From NCBI RefSeq assembly GCF_000525875.1, contig NZ_AODF01000006.1, positions 1 through 64,000 of the forward strand: a DNA stretch of 64,000 nt. The letters run 5' to 3'. Origin of the DNA: Listeria floridensis FSL S10-1187. Lineage in GTDB: Bacteria > Bacillota > Bacilli > Lactobacillales > Listeriaceae. Positions 53,268-64,000 of this stretch are shown in pieces. The translations under genes were made by a program, and so were the position numbers. A model generated the notes under the pieces. The model did no database searches. It was not told the DNA's origin and saw nothing but the letters and a program-made list of their open reading frames with translations. Position 1 is the stretch's first letter; each line of letters opens with the position of its first letter.

Positions 53268-54531
53268 TCATAGATTTTCAATTAATTGATCCGCAAATTC
53301 CGAACATTTAAGTTCAGTTGCACCATCCATTAGTCGTGCAAAATCATACGTAACGGTCTTAGCTTGGATTGTTTTTTCCATTGAAGCTGTAATAAGTTCA
53401 GCTGCTTCAGTCCATCCCAGATGTTCGAGCATCAGCGTGCCTGAAAGAATAACGGATGACGGATTTACTTTATCAAGCCCTGCATATTTTGGAGCTGTGC
53501 CGTGAGTTGCTTCAAAAATTGCATGACCCGTTTGATAATTAATGTTCGCACCTGGAGCAATTCCGATACCACCCACTTGGGCAGCAAGTGCATCCGAAAT
53601 ATAATCACCATTTAAGTTCATCGTTGCAACTACATCAAATTCAGCTGGACGCGTTAAAATCTGCTGCAAGAATATATCCGCAATCGAATCTTTGATCAGA
53701 ATTTTGCCAGAACGAAGGGCTTCATTTTGCTTTTGATCTGCCGCTTCTGCACCTTCTGCTTCTTTGATGCGGTCGTATTCATTCCAAGTGAAAACTTGAT
53801 CGCCGTACTCTCGTTCAGCAAGCTCATAGCCCCATTTTTTAAAAGCACCTTCAGTGAACTTCATAATGTTTCCTTTATGAACAAGCGTTACAGATTGACG
53901 TTTTTCCTTCAACGCAAGCTCAATCGCTGCACGAACAAGCCGCTCCGTGCCTTCCTTTGATATTGGTTTAATGCCGATGCCAGAAGTTTCTGGGAAACGA
54001 ATTTTGTTTACGCCAAACTCATCTGCAAGAAACTTAATCAATTTGTTAGCCTCAGCACTTCCCTCAGCAAACTCAATCCCTGCATAAATGTCTTCCGTGT
54101 TTTCTCGAAAAATCACCATATCCGTATCTTCAGGACGTTTCACCGGCGAAGGAACACCATTAAAATAACGCACTGGACGCAGACAAACATAAAGATCTAA
54201 TTCTTGACGAAGCGCCACATTAAGCGATCGAATTCCGCCGCCAATTGGCGTGGTAAGTGGGCCTTTTATTGCAATTAAATATTCTGAAATCGAATCAAGC
54301 GTTTCTTTTGGAAGCCATTCACCCGTTTGATTAAATGCTTTTTCGCCTGCTAAAACTTCTTTCCAAGCAATTTTTTTTAGTTCCAGCATAGGCTTTTTCA
54401 ACTGCAGCATCCAACACGCGTTTTGCTGCGCGCCATATATCTGGACCAGTTCCATCACCTTCAATAAAAGGAATAATTGGTTCGTTTGGTGTATTAAGCA
54501 CACCATTCTTTACTTGAATTTTTTCTGCCAT
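53268..54531 (-). CDS. icd: isocitrate dehydrogenase (NADP), frameshifted
   Basis: About 420 residues. The first frame starts [20 protein letters not shown] and has [12 protein letters not shown]. It breaks in the T8 run at 54371-54378; with seven it reads [19 protein letters not shown]. Substrate-binding [35 protein letters not shown] and the NADP-site region [17 protein letters not shown] follow. Converts isocitrate to 2-oxoglutarate; Listeria has an incomplete TCA cycle, so this arm serves glutamate synthesis (known for the genus). 16 bases after citZ. Confidence 0.95.
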
Positions 54532-54547
54532 TTATTTTATTTCCTCC

Positions 54548-55672
54548 TTAGATTCGTTCTTCAATCGGTAGATATTCACGGTTCTCAGGGCCTACATAAA
54601 TGGCCCGTGGACGAATCAATCGATTGTCACGATACTGTTCAAAGATGTGAGCAAGCCATCCAGAAACACGGCTTACAGAAAATACAAGCGTGAACAAATC
54701 AACATCAATTCCAAGCGCATGGTAAACTGATGCCGAATAAAAATCAACATTCGGTCGCAAATGTTTCAGTTCCCAAACCGCTTCTTCAACTTGGCACGAT
54801 AACGTATACCACTTTTCTTCGCCTTTTTCGCGAGTCAAAAGCTCTGACATTTGCTTCAAATGTTTTGCACGGGGATCACCATTTTGATAAACACGATGCC
54901 CAAAACCCATAATTTTCTGCTTTTGATCAATTTTATATTGCACATAATCTCTCACATTGCTTGATGCCTGATCAATTTCGACAAGCATATCAAAAACACG
55001 TTCATTCGCTCCACCGTGAAGCGGACCTTTGAGCGCGCCAATCGCAGCTGTAACCCCTGAATAAACATCCGAAAGCGTTGCCACACAAACGCGCGCGGTA
55101 AAAGTTGAAGCATTAAATTCATGATCAGCATGAAGAACGAGTGCCTTATTCATCGCCTCAACAGAAAGCGGATCGGCTTCTTCGCCAGTAAGCATATAAA
55201 GAAAATTTGCAGCCATACCAAGATCTTCACGCGGTGCAATAGGATCAAGACCTCGACGGATACGTGAAAAAGCAGCCACGATGGTGGGCATTTTCGCCTG
55301 CAGCCGGAGACCTTTCTTGTAAATTGATTCCCCGTCATCAAGCTCTGATTCAGTATCAAAAACGCCAAGCATCGAAACTGTTGTCCGAAGAACACTCATC
55401 GGATGAAGCTTTTGATGATTTTGCATTCGGAGACTTGTAATAATCGTATCAGAGACTACCATGTGTTCTTTGATTTCAGTTTGAAATTTCTTGAGCTCAT
55501 CTCGATTTGGAAGCCTTAAATGCCATAGCAAATAGACAACTTCTTCGAAACTCACATTATTTTCCACAAGATCATCAATACTGTATCCAACATATTTAAG
55601 CGTATCATCAATAATTGAGCTAATTGATGTTTCTGCTACATATACATTTTCTAACCCCTTTGAAACCGTCAT
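54548..55672 (-). CDS. citZ: citrate synthase
   Basis: 374 residues. Catalytic motifs: LHADHEFNASTFTARV near 188, GPLHGGANERVFDM near 222, GFGHRVYQNGDPRAKHLK near 260 (His and the signature), and an aspartate region NVDFYSASVYHALGI near 315. Condenses acetyl-CoA and oxaloacetate. Start behind AAGGAGGATT. Operon with icd and probably with the DUF441 gene upstream. Confidence 0.97.
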   Translation of the reverse strand: MTVSKGLENVYVAETSISSIIDDTLKYVGYSIDDLVENNVSFEEVVYLLWHLRLPNRDELKKFQTEIKEHMVVSDTIITSLRMQNHQKLHPMSVLRTTVSMLGVFDTESELDDGESIYKKGLRLQAKMPTIVAAFSRIRRGLDPIAPREDLGMAANFLYMLTGEEADPLSVEAMNKALVLHADHEFNASTFTARVCVATLSDVYSGVTAAIGALKGPLHGGANERVFDMLVEIDQASSNVRDYVQYKIDQKQKIMGFGHRVYQNGDPRAKHLKQMSELLTREKGEEKWYTLSCQVEEAVWELKHLRPNVDFYSASVYHALGIDVDLFTLVFSVSRVSGWLAHIFEQYRDNRLIRPRAIYVGPENREYLPIEERI

Positions 55673-55712
55673 ATAAATCCTCCTTTAACTCCTTATGTAA
55701 CTTTTCATGTCT

Positions 55713-56177
55713 TTATTTTGTAAAAAAAGTGATCGTTTGCATCGCGATATAAGCAATCCCAGATGCGATAACAGGCCCTGCAGCAATCCCGCGAAACAAT
55801 GCGACTGCGAGAATGGTTCCAAATACAAGCGACACTGTAATTTGAGGATCTTGTGACATATAGCCGACCCCTTTTCGTGAAAGTATCGAAACTAGAATCC
55901 CTGCACTTAAACCTACCCATCCCGCTAGTGATTTAAACGAATCAACCAAATCTTTAAAGCCGATCTGGCCAGTCGCAATTGGTATCAAGATAGCAATTGT
56001 AATAATTGTTACGCCCCAATTTATCCCTTTTGACTGGATGACTTCCATAATCTTAGTATTGGTTGTAAATAGTTTTAAAATGATAACAACAGCAACTCCG
56101 ATAATGAGCGAATTATTTTTCGCAACAAGGCCAAGAACTAAAAATAGTAATAAAAATAACATGCTTTCAGTGAACAT
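55713..56177 (-). CDS. DUF441/UPF0756 membrane protein
   Basis: 154 residues, four or five membrane helices, glycine-rich (FLLLFLVLGLVAKNNSLIIG, SLVFGTILAVALFRGIAAGP). Matches the UPF0756 family (YtwI-like, PF04284), function unknown. It lies directly upstream of citZ in Listeria and Bacillus, so it may belong to the citrate operon. ATG 56177 has AAAGG eight bases upstream; an in-frame GTG at 56186 is less likely. Confidence 0.85.
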   Translation of the reverse strand: MFTESMLFLLLFLVLGLVAKNNSLIIGVAVVIILKLFTTNTKIMEVIQSKGINWGVTIITIAILIPIATGQIGFKDLVDSFKSLAGWVGLSAGILVSILSRKGVGYMSQDPQITVSLVFGTILAVALFRGIAAGPVIASGIAYIAMQTITFFTK

Positions 56178-56305
56178 AATAAACACCTTTCGCTCCCTTA
56201 CGAGTACCGTAAGATAAAAATATTATACCATAAAATCCGCATTCAGCATAAAATAAACCTATACTGTTTCCGAAATAACATAAGTAATCCGAATGATTCT
56301 TTTTG

Positions 56306-56339
56306 AAATAAAAGCGAGCCTTCCAATAAAAGCTCGCTT
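56306..56339 (-). terminator. terminator after fxsA
   Basis: 8-bp perfect stem (56312-56319 with 56332-56339), 12-base loop, TTTTATTT on the minus strand. Confidence 0.7.
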
Positions 56340-56346
56340 CAATTTG

Positions 56347-56726
56347 TCACATATCGAAGTAGTAATCACTTGGACGTTTGCTTTGACTTAAAAACCATTT
56401 AGAAAGCCTCGGTTTGACATATTTTCTGACAAACGGAATAAATAGCAACAAGCCAAATAAAGTTGTAAGAACTCCTGGAATCGTGAAGAACAGCGCAGCA
56501 AAAAAAGAAAACAGATTGTATCAAGCAAGTAAGGAGTTACTGTGCGCCCGTCTAAAATATTCCGGAATAAGGTTCCCCCCACTCTTCGAAACATAAATAA
56601 TCCAAAGGCAGTTGAAAGAACTTGAATCAAAAAGAGCGGCCAAAAACCGATCCAATGAAACAGCCAAACATAGAGAATCAGTTCGACAAGTCCATATACT
56701 GACCAATAAACGAGCATATTTTTCAT
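56347..56726 (-). CDS. fxsA: FxsA-like membrane protein, frameshifted
   Basis: About 126 residues after joining two frames. First part MKNMLVYWSVYGLVELILYV ... LIQVLSTAFGLFMFRRVG, typical FxsA. After the A7 run at 56500-56506 the other frame continues FFAALFFTIPGVLTTLFGLL and FIPFVRKYVKPRL, and stops at TGA 56347-56349. FxsA family members are small inner-membrane proteins; in E. coli overproduction relieves phage T7 exclusion by F, natural role unknown. It precedes DUF441 as in L. monocytogenes lmo1568-1569. The break is in a homopolymer. Confidence 0.82.
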
Positions 56727-56795
56727 TTTATCAACTCCAGTATTTCTTCTATCCCACCATTATAACGCATTTCAATAGATTTAAAAAATATAAAG

Positions 56796-56839
56796 AAAAA
56801 AAGCTATCTTAGATGCTTTAATGCATCTAAGATAGCTTT
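56796..56839 (-). terminator. terminator of pyk
   Basis: A perfect 17-bp stem (56800-56816 with 56823-56839), 6-base loop, seven T on the minus strand. Confidence 0.97.
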
Positions 56840-56850
56840 GAAATTATTTC

Positions 56851-58608
56851 TTAATGAGTAGCAGTTTTTCCGTTGTATACATTGCCTTGACGAGCATCTA
56901 CTGTAATCGTTTCGCCGTCTTTAATAAGCGCTGTTGCATCTTTTGCACCAACAATCACAGGGATTCCTAAGTTGATACCAACAACAGCAGCATGACTAGT
57001 AAGTCCGCCTTCTTCAACAACAACCGCTGCACTCTTTTCAAAAGCTGGCATGATTTCTTTATCTGTTGTTTTCACAACAAGAATTCCGCCTTCTTCTGTT
57101 TTTTCAAGCGCTTCTTTATTGTTTTTCGCAACAATTGCTTTTCCGCTTACAGAAGTACGACCTACACCATGTCCTTTGACTACTTTTTCGCCGATCAATT
57201 GAATCTTCATCAAGTTTGTTGTTCCGCTTTCGGTAACTGGAACACCAGCAGTGATGATGATTAAATCGCCTTGTTTAGCAAGACCGGAATTTAGCGCTTC
57301 TTTTACAGCTAAATCAAACATATCATCTGTATTTTGAACAGGTTCAGCAAGACGTGCATAAACCCCCCAAGAAAGAGCCAATGCGCGGCAAACATGTTCG
57401 TTGAAAGTAACTGCTAAGATATGTGATTTAGGACGATATTTTGAAATCATACGAGCAGTATGACCGCTTTGTGTTGCTGCAACAATTGTTTGAACATCCA
57501 AGTTACGAGCAGTGTGTCCTACTGCTTGACCGATCGCTTCAGTCATATCTGTATTAGCATGCATCTTAAGCGCAAATTTATCTTGAGTAATCAATGCTTC
57601 CTCAGTACGAATCGCAATTTTAGCCATCATTTGCACTGATTCAACTGGATAATCCCCCGCAGCTGTTTCACCAGAAAGCATAATTGCGTCAGTACCATCG
57701 AAAATCGCATTGGCAACATCTGATGCTTCCGCGCGAGTCGGACGAGGGTTTCTTTGCATAGAATCAAGCATTTGTGTTGCAGTTACAACTGGTTTACCTA
57801 ATTTATTACATTTTCTGATCAATTCTTTTTGAACGATTGGAACTTCCTCAGCAGGAATTTCAACCCCAAGGTCTCCACGTGCAACCATTAAACCTTGAGA
57901 AACTTGAAGAATTTCGTCAATATTGTCAACGCCTTCTTGATTTTCAATTTTAGGGATAATTTGTACGTGAGTCGCATCGTTATCTTCCAAAATCTTAGTG
58001 ATTTCAAGCACGTCAGAAGCACGACGAACAAATGAAGCTGCAATAAAGTCGATCCCTTGTTCCAAACCAAAACGAATATCATTCGCATCTTTTTCGGTAA
58101 TTCCAGGAAGATTAATTGAAACGTTTGGTACGTTTACACCTTTTTTGTTTTTAAGAACGCCAGGATTTAAAACTTTTGTTACAAGTTCGCGGTTTGAATC
58201 ATCTTTTTCGATTACTTCAAGACCGATTAATCCGTCATCAAGTAAGATGCTTGAACCGATTTCTACATCATCAAAGAGTTCTCCGTAGGTAACAGAGAAT
58301 TTTTCTTTTGTACCTTCTACAGGAGTCATTGCGATACGAACAACATCGCCTTCGGTAAATTCTACTTTCCCGTCAACCATGTCGTTTGTACGGATTTCCG
58401 GACCTTTTGTGTCTAGTAAAAGTGCAACGGAAGTACCGGTAATTTTTGCCGCTTCACGAATGTTTTTGATTCGAGCTCCGTGTTCTTCATAGTCTCCGTG
58501 AGAGAAATTAAGTCGAGCTACGTTCATGCCCGATTCGATCAATTTTACTAGTGTTTCAATTGATTCACTAGCAGGTCCAATAGTACAAATAATCTTCGTT
58601 TTTTTCAT
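56851..58608 (-). CDS. pyk: pyruvate kinase with C-terminal PEP-utilising-like domain
   Basis: 585 residues, longer than the E. coli enzyme because of a C-terminal extra domain, as in Bacillus/Listeria. Barrel motifs: [45 protein letters not shown] (catalytic Lys), [15 protein letters not shown]. The extra domain (about 475-585) has [20 protein letters not shown], the phospho-histidine motif of PEP-utilising enzymes. Makes ATP and pyruvate, the last glycolytic step. ATG 58608, with AGGAGG ten bases upstream, is preferred over TTG 58614. Confidence 0.97.
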   Translation of the reverse strand: MKKTKIICTIGPASESIETLVKLIESGMNVARLNFSHGDYEEHGARIKNIREAAKITGTSVALLLDTKGPEIRTNDMVDGKVEFTEGDVVRIAMTPVEGTKEKFSVTYGELFDDVEIGSSILLDDGLIGLEVIEKDDSNRELVTKVLNPGVLKNKKGVNVPNVSINLPGITEKDANDIRFGLEQGIDFIAASFVRRASDVLEITKILEDNDATHVQIIPKIENQEGVDNIDEILQVSQGLMVARGDLGVEIPAEEVPIVQKELIRKCNKLGKPVVTATQMLDSMQRNPRPTRAEASDVANAIFDGTDAIMLSGETAAGDYPVESVQMMAKIAIRTEEALITQDKFALKMHANTDMTEAIGQAVGHTARNLDVQTIVAATQSGHTARMISKYRPKSHILAVTFNEHVCRALALSWGVYARLAEPVQNTDDMFDLAVKEALNSGLAKQGDLIIITAGVPVTESGTTNLMKIQLIGEKVVKGHGVGRTSVSGKAIVAKNNKEALEKTEEGGILVVKTTDKEIMPAFEKSAAVVVEEGGLTSHAAVVGINLGIPVIVGAKDATALIKDGETITVDARQGNVYNGKTATH

Positions 58609-58665
58609 CTTCAATATTCCTCCTAGAACTGCCTATTCATTACTCATTATAAACACATCTACTTC

Positions 58666-58694
58666 ATTTTACCAGTAACAACCTTGTGAAACAA
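58666..58694 (-). promoter_or_regulatory. possible separate pyk promoter
   Basis: TTGTTT (58689-58694), 17-base spacer, TAAAAT (58666-58671) on the minus strand, in a 230-base gap after the pfkA terminator. Confidence 0.5.
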
Positions 58695-58806
58695 GATCTA
58701 TGTGAACTTTTGTTCAAACTAGCTTTTTTAAGCATGGCGGTAAAAACTAGATAACTTAAATGAGAACAATTCTTATTTTCAAAACTTGTTTTCATAACTT
58801 ACTTCG

Positions 58807-58839
58807 AAAAAGGTCACTAAACAATCCTTAGTGACCTTT
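58807..58839 (-). terminator. terminator of pfkA
   Basis: A perfect 12-bp stem (58809-58820 with 58828-58839), 7-base loop, five T on the minus strand. It separates pfkA from pyk, which are often cotranscribed in Firmicutes. Confidence 0.9.
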
Positions 58840-58843
58840 CTGC

Positions 58844-59807
<964 letters not shown>

Positions 59808-59854
59808 TTACTACCACCTCAGACAATGATATTATTTTTCCATCACACGCTACT

Positions 59855-59883
59855 ATTCTACCCCAATTCCCCATAAATGGAAA
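59855..59883 (-). promoter_or_regulatory. probable pfkA promoter
   Basis: TTTCCA (59878-59883), 17-base spacer, TAGAAT (59855-59860) on the minus strand. The remainder of the 300-base pfkA/accA gap holds only the accA terminator. Confidence 0.5.
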
Positions 59884-60057
59884 GCCTGAAATCCAGCTTT
59901 TTCAAAGGTTTTACACAAATTTAAAAACAAGAGAAATAATTGGTAGATACGTGCAACTCTTGCAAATAAAGCAAGTAGAAACAATTGGTCTATACATAAT
60001 TCATTTCCAAGATATTCACCTTATTTGTGAAAAAAGTTCTTATTTGGTATAGTTCAG

Positions 60058-60093
60058 AAAAAAGACACCCTTATAAAATAATCAAGGATGTCT
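60058..60093 (-). terminator. terminator of accDA
   Basis: 10-bp stem (60063-60072 with 60084-60093, one G-T), 11-base loop, six T on the minus strand. Confidence 0.87.
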
Positions 60094-60106
60094 GATTGAT
60101 TAAGAC

Positions 60107-61054
60107 TCATAAATTCCAATTTTTTTTAAACTTATTATAACGCTGTTCAACGAGCTGTTCCTTTGTAAATGAGGTTAACGTTCGCAGTGACTTGGCCAAG
60201 GTTTCATCGATCCATTGCGCTTGCTTTTTGAGATCGTGATGTGCACCGCCGCGAACTTCTGGAATAATTCCATCAATGATATCAAGTTCATAAAGATCGC
60301 TTGCAGCAATACGCATCGATTCAGCGGCTTTTTTCGCAAGACTCGCATCTTTCCATAAAATAGCTGCTGCACCTTCTGGGGTGATCACTGAGAATACTGC
60401 ATTTTCAAGCATGAAGATTTGGTTGCCCGCGCCGAGCGCAAGAGCTCCGCCACTTCCGCCTTCACCAATTACAATCGAAATAATCGGAACTTCCATATCA
60501 CTCATTTCATACAGGTTTCGAGCAATTGCTTCGCTTTGACCGCGCTCTTCCGCAGCACGTCCTGGATAAGCCCCTTTTGTGTCGATCAAGCAAATGATCG
60601 GACGACCAAATTTGTTCGCCTGCTTCATTAAGCGTAACGCTTTTCGAAATCCTTCCGGATGAGGCATTCCAAAGTTTCGACGCAAGTTATCCTTTGTATC
60701 TTTCCCTCGCTGGTGACCAATCACTGTAACTGGCATTCCTTTGTAACGTGCAATACCACCTACAATCGCTGCATCGTCGCCAAAAGTTCGGTCGCCATGA
60801 AGTTCCATAAAATCTTCGAACAAAAGAGGAATATAATCTAATGTCGTTGGACGTTCTGGATGACGCGCTACTTGAAATTTATCCCATGCCGTCATATTCC
60901 CGTAAATATCAGCTTCAAGCTTTTCAAGACGTTGCTCAAGCTTTTCGATTTCTTTTGAAAGATCTACCTCTGATTTAGCGTTATATTCCTTTAAGTCAGC
61001 AATCTTAGTACGAAGCTCAAGTACGGGTTTTTCAAAATCCATCTCATTCGCCAT
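60107..61054 (-). CDS. accA: acetyl-CoA carboxylase carboxyltransferase subunit alpha
   Basis: 315 residues. N-terminal coiled coil ([20 protein letters not shown]), then the crotonase-fold core with [40 protein letters not shown] and [17 protein letters not shown]. Forms malonyl-CoA with AccD, AccB and AccC. ATG 61054 lies inside the end of accD (11-base overlap), so the two are coupled; the ORF extends upstream only as an overlap with accD. Confidence 0.96.
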   Translation of the reverse strand: MANEMDFEKPVLELRTKIADLKEYNAKSEVDLSKEIEKLEQRLEKLEADIYGNMTAWDKFQVARHPERPTTLDYIPLLFEDFMELHGDRTFGDDAAIVGGIARYKGMPVTVIGHQRGKDTKDNLRRNFGMPHPEGFRKALRLMKQANKFGRPIICLIDTKGAYPGRAAEERGQSEAIARNLYEMSDMEVPIISIVIGEGGSGGALALGAGNQIFMLENAVFSVITPEGAAAILWKDASLAKKAAESMRIAASDLYELDIIDGIIPEVRGGAHHDLKKQAQWIDETLAKSLRTLTSFTKEQLVEQRYNKFKKNWNL

Positions 61055-61932
61055 CCGTTGAATCCTCCCCGCTATCTTCACTTTTCGCATGGATTGACAG
61101 TACAAAATGCAGTTTGTCTTTTAAATCAAGACGTGAAATAACAGCATCAAGCTGCCCATGCTTTAGTAAAAACTCTGCTGTTTGAAAATCTTTCGGCAAT
61201 TCTTCGCGAACCGTTTGTTCAATAACACGTCGACCCGCAAAGCCGATTAATGCTCCTGGTTCAGCAAAATTAAAATCTCCAAGTGAAGCAAAACTAGCAG
61301 AGACTCCGCCAGTTGTCGGATGTGTCATCACGGTAACAGCCAACCCACCATGATTGCTAAAACGCTTAAATGCTGCTGACGTTTTCGCCATTTGCATTAG
61401 CGACAGCATGCCTTCTTGCATCCGAGCACCGCCAGAAGCTGTAAAGATGACGAATGGACGTCCTAATTCATCTGCTTTTTCGACTGCACGTAAAATCTTT
61501 TCACCAACTACGCTCCCCATGCTCGCCATTCGAAAGCGGGAATCCATGACAGCAATCACAAGCGGTTCACCATTTATTTCGGCAGTTCCCGTCATAATCG
61601 CTTCATTCATCTCGGCTTTTTCTTGATCTTTTTCGATACGATCCATGTAATCCTCAAAGCCAAGCGGATTAGCCGGCTTTAAATGGGCATCAAGTTCTTG
61701 AAACGATCCATGGTCGACAAGAAAACTGATACGTTTTTGTGCACCAATCGGATGGTGAAATCCGCAATGACTGCAGACCATCAAGTTTTTTTTCAAGTTC
61801 TTTTGTATACATAATCTTCTTACATTTGGGGCATTTCGTCATAATCCCTTCCGGAACTTCATGTTTTGTTCCTTCTGATTGGACCGCTGCATATTTTTTC
61901 TTCTTTGGTTTAGTAAATAAATCGCCTAACAA
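61044..61932 (-). CDS. accD: acetyl-CoA carboxylase carboxyltransferase subunit beta, frameshifted
   Basis: About 296 residues. The N-terminal zinc finger is split by the frame break: CPKCKKIM in the first frame and CSHCGFHHP in the second, joined ([14 protein letters not shown]) by removing one T from the T8 run at 61786-61793. The core has [21 protein letters not shown] and [13 protein letters not shown]. Start TTG 61932, behind GGGAGG; ATG starts are absent. Partner of accA immediately downstream. Confidence 0.94.
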
Positions 61933-62136
61933 AAATGAAACCTCCCTACTACGCTTTCTTACTGGGATTCATAGCGATATAAAATAAAAAATAAAAAATA
62001 GTCCCTCTTTCAAGCTATGAATGGAAAAAAGACCTATTTGAAACAACTACTTCTAGCAGTAGTCAGACCATAAGCCTCCAGTCCACTCTAAACTATACCA
62101 CACTTTGTTATTATTTAGGAAATGAAAAAAGCTGTT

Positions 62137-63999
62137 TTATTGAAAAACTACATTACCATCGCCAAGCAAACGTCCTAGATTCTCTTCAAGTTCGGCTGTG
62201 AAAGATACAGAAAAATAATCTGGCAATTCAATAGTTTGTTTCGTTTCTGCATAATGAAGTACTACTTTAGAATTTCCACGCGACTGACGCAAAAAAACTT
62301 TAATTTGTTCCGTTTGTGCTTCGTTTGCCACCTTTAAGAATAACCGTTTGGGCACTTCAACAACTTCAAGCCGTTCTGCACGCTCAATAATAGCCTGTCT
62401 CTCACCGCCCCGCTTATCTAATTTCACTTGAAGTGCAAGTAAATTCCCTGTCTCAAACAACGGATTAAAATTCCGATACACTTCAGGAAAAGCTACAGCA
62501 GATAGTTCACCGCTATCATCCGACAAGTTTAAGAAGCACATGTTCTCACCTTTTTTCGTACGAATTACCTTGACGGATAGAAGATAAGCTCCTATTAAAG
62601 CAGTTTTGCGTGTCGCAAGTTCAGCGAGTGGAACCATTCCCAACTTTTTCATTTTTGTATGATAACGCATCACAGGGTGAGCAGACACATACTGCCCGGT
62701 GTATTCTTTCTCAAGCGCCAGTTTTTCTTTCTCCGGATATTCATCTTGTTCCTTATACCGCGGCTTCATCGTCTGAACAAAATCATCGTCAGCTGTGAAT
62801 AAATTGATGCCTCTCTCATCGTTGCCGATCAAGCTTGAAAACTGCAACACAGCAGGCATTGAAGCAATCAGAGTCGCCCGATTTTTCCCGAATTCATCGA
62901 AACAGCCAGCATAAATTAGCGCTTCGAGTATAGCAGGCGTTAACATTTTTTGTGGCATACGCTCACAAAAATCAAAAAAATCAACAAAAGGTGCTCGTTT
63001 ACGTTCTTCAAGAAGCTCTAATATAAATTTGTTTGGAACTTTACGGATTACCCGAAAACTATAACGAATTGACGTATTGCCTTCTACTTGGAAGTAATAG
63101 TGACTGCTGTTAATGCTCGGCGCCAGCATTTTAATACCATATTTCTTAGCCTCTGAAACATACTGGCCAATCTTTGCATCGTTTCCAAACACAGAACTAA
63201 GTAGTGCCGCCATAAATTCTGCCGGAAAATGCGCTTTTAAATAGGCAAGCTGGAAAGCGATTTTTGAATAAGCAGCTGCATGACTACGATTAAAGCCATA
63301 ATTGGCAAAGCGAAGAATTAAGTCATAAACTTCTTGAGCACTTTGCTCCTGATAACCTTTTTGTTTTGCACCAGAAACAAATTTCTCACGCTGTTCATTT
63401 AAAACATCCGCTTTCTTTTTACTCACAGCTCGACGTAGCAAATCCGCTTCTCCAAGTGAAAATCCAGCCATTGTACTCGCTACTTGCATGATTTGTTCTT
63501 GATAAACAATGACGCCGTAAGTCACTTCCAAAATTGATTTTAAATCTTTGTGCGGATAAGAAATGGTTTGGCGTCCGTGCTTGCGAGCAATAAAAGTATC
63601 GATTTGTTCCATCGGACCCGGCCGATAAAGCGCATCAACCGCGACGATATCTTCAAAAGAAGTCGGTTCCAAATTACGAAGAACACGACGAATCCCATCT
63701 GATTCGAATTGAAAGACACCCGTTGTATCCCCGCGTTTAAAAAGCTGAAGTGTTAATTCATCATTCAGCGGAATATCTTTTAAAGTAAGCTTTAATTTTC
63801 TATTATAGTTAACTGCACGAAGGACACGGTCAAGTAGGTTCAAATTGCGCAAACCAAGAAAATCCATTTTCAGTAGACCGATCTGTTCCAGATCTCCCAT
63901 TGCATATTGAGTCAGCAATGCATCTTGGCTCCCTTTTTGAAGCGGAACCTGATCGACGAGCGGTTCATCACTAATAACGATACCGGCTGCATGAGTAGA
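62137..63999 (-). CDS. dnaE: DNA polymerase III subunit alpha (DnaE), C-terminal part; 5' end outside window
   Basis: About 620 residues visible; the frame is open to the window end (THAAGIVISDEPLVDQVPLQ), so the PHP and most of the palm domain lie beyond. Seen here: YAMGDLEQIGLLKMDFLGLR, DIVAVDALYRPGPMEQID, GVIVYQEQIMQVASTMAGFS, ANYGFNRSHAAAYSKIAFQL (fingers) and near the end an OB fold (MCFLNLSDDSGELSAVAFPE). This is the DnaE (not PolC) type, the second replicative polymerase in Firmicutes. It precedes accD, as in L. monocytogenes. The 200 bases to accD contain only a small hairpin (62046-62063). Confidence 0.95.
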   Translation of the reverse strand, partial: STHAAGIVISDEPLVDQVPLQKGSQDALLTQYAMGDLEQIGLLKMDFLGLRNLNLLDRVLRAVNYNRKLKLTLKDIPLNDELTLQLFKRGDTTGVFQFESDGIRRVLRNLEPTSFEDIVAVDALYRPGPMEQIDTFIARKHGRQTISYPHKDLKSILEVTYGVIVYQEQIMQVASTMAGFSLGEADLLRRAVSKKKADVLNEQREKFVSGAKQKGYQEQSAQEVYDLILRFANYGFNRSHAAAYSKIAFQLAYLKAHFPAEFMAALLSSVFGNDAKIGQYVSEAKKYGIKMLAPSINSSHYYFQVEGNTSIRYSFRVIRKVPNKFILELLEERKRAPFVDFFDFCERMPQKMLTPAILEALIYAGCFDEFGKNRATLIASMPAVLQFSSLIGNDERGINLFTADDDFVQTMKPRYKEQDEYPEKEKLALEKEYTGQYVSAHPVMRYHTKMKKLGMVPLAELATRKTALIGAYLLSVKVIRTKKGENMCFLNLSDDSGELSAVAFPEVYRNFNPLFETGNLLALQVKLDKRGGERQAIIERAERLEVVEVPKRLFLKVANEAQTEQIKVFLRQSRGNSKVVLHYAETKQTIELPDYFSVSFTAELEENLGRLLGDGNVVFQ

Positions 64000-64000
64000 T

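Overview
The window is a chromosomal housekeeping segment from a low-GC Gram-positive bacterium, almost certainly a Listeria. The evidence is the gene order (mreBCD-minCD-rng-rplU-prp-rpmA, hemACDBL-valS-folC-comC-radC, thrS-dnaI-dnaB-nrdR-coaE-mutM-polA-icd-citZ-DUF441-fxsA-pyk-pfkA-accAD-dnaE), a ladR/mdrL pair, and a large surface protein with Listeria-type Ig-like repeats. From about 9.4 kb nearly every gene is on the minus strand. The species cannot be fixed from the sequence alone. One gene-order difference from L. monocytogenes (as I remember it) suggests a more distant Listeria species.

Layout. 1-5.2 kb: plus-strand oxidoreductase (cut by the window edge), AI-2E-family membrane protein, phosphodiesterase plus UMF1-type transporter, VanZ-like protein. 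5.5-9.1 kb: secreted adhesin-like protein with seven Ig-like repeats and no visible wall anchor. 9.4-13.6 kb: Nudix hydrolase, MdrL efflux pump and its divergent PadR-type repressor LadR, a pyruvate-formate-lyase activase without an adjacent lyase gene, and GlpP. 13.6-19.9 kb: mutL, mutS, ricA, ymdB, GNAT. 19.9-26 kb: pheA, obg, glpK, glpF, rpmA, prp, rplU. 26-33.3 kb: RNase G, minDC, mreDCB, radC, comC. 33.5-43.1 kb: folC, valS with a T-box, haem genes. 43.2-53.1 kb: engB, thrS with a T-box, primosome, nrdR, coaE, mutM, polA. 53.3-64 kb: TCA entry (icd, citZ), DUF441, fxsA, glycolysis (pyk, pfkA), acetyl-CoA carboxylase (accA, accD) and the 3' part of dnaE.

Regulation that can be read directly: T-boxes before valS and thrS; a glpF leader with a GlpP-type terminator and a near-perfect cre overlapping the promoter; a PadR-type box over the mdrL promoter; an L21-leader-like hairpin before rplU; and many strong intrinsic terminators.

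A major caveat: at least 17 genes, many of them essential (polA, dnaB, dnaI, hemB, mreC, accD, pfkA), carry one-base reading-frame breaks, nearly all in A/T homopolymers. This pattern is best explained by sequencing or assembly error, so I annotate these as single genes spanning the break. No clearly undescribed system was found. The most interesting elements are the anchorless repeat adhesin, the LadR operator region, the lone PFL activase and the pheA/GNAT junction.
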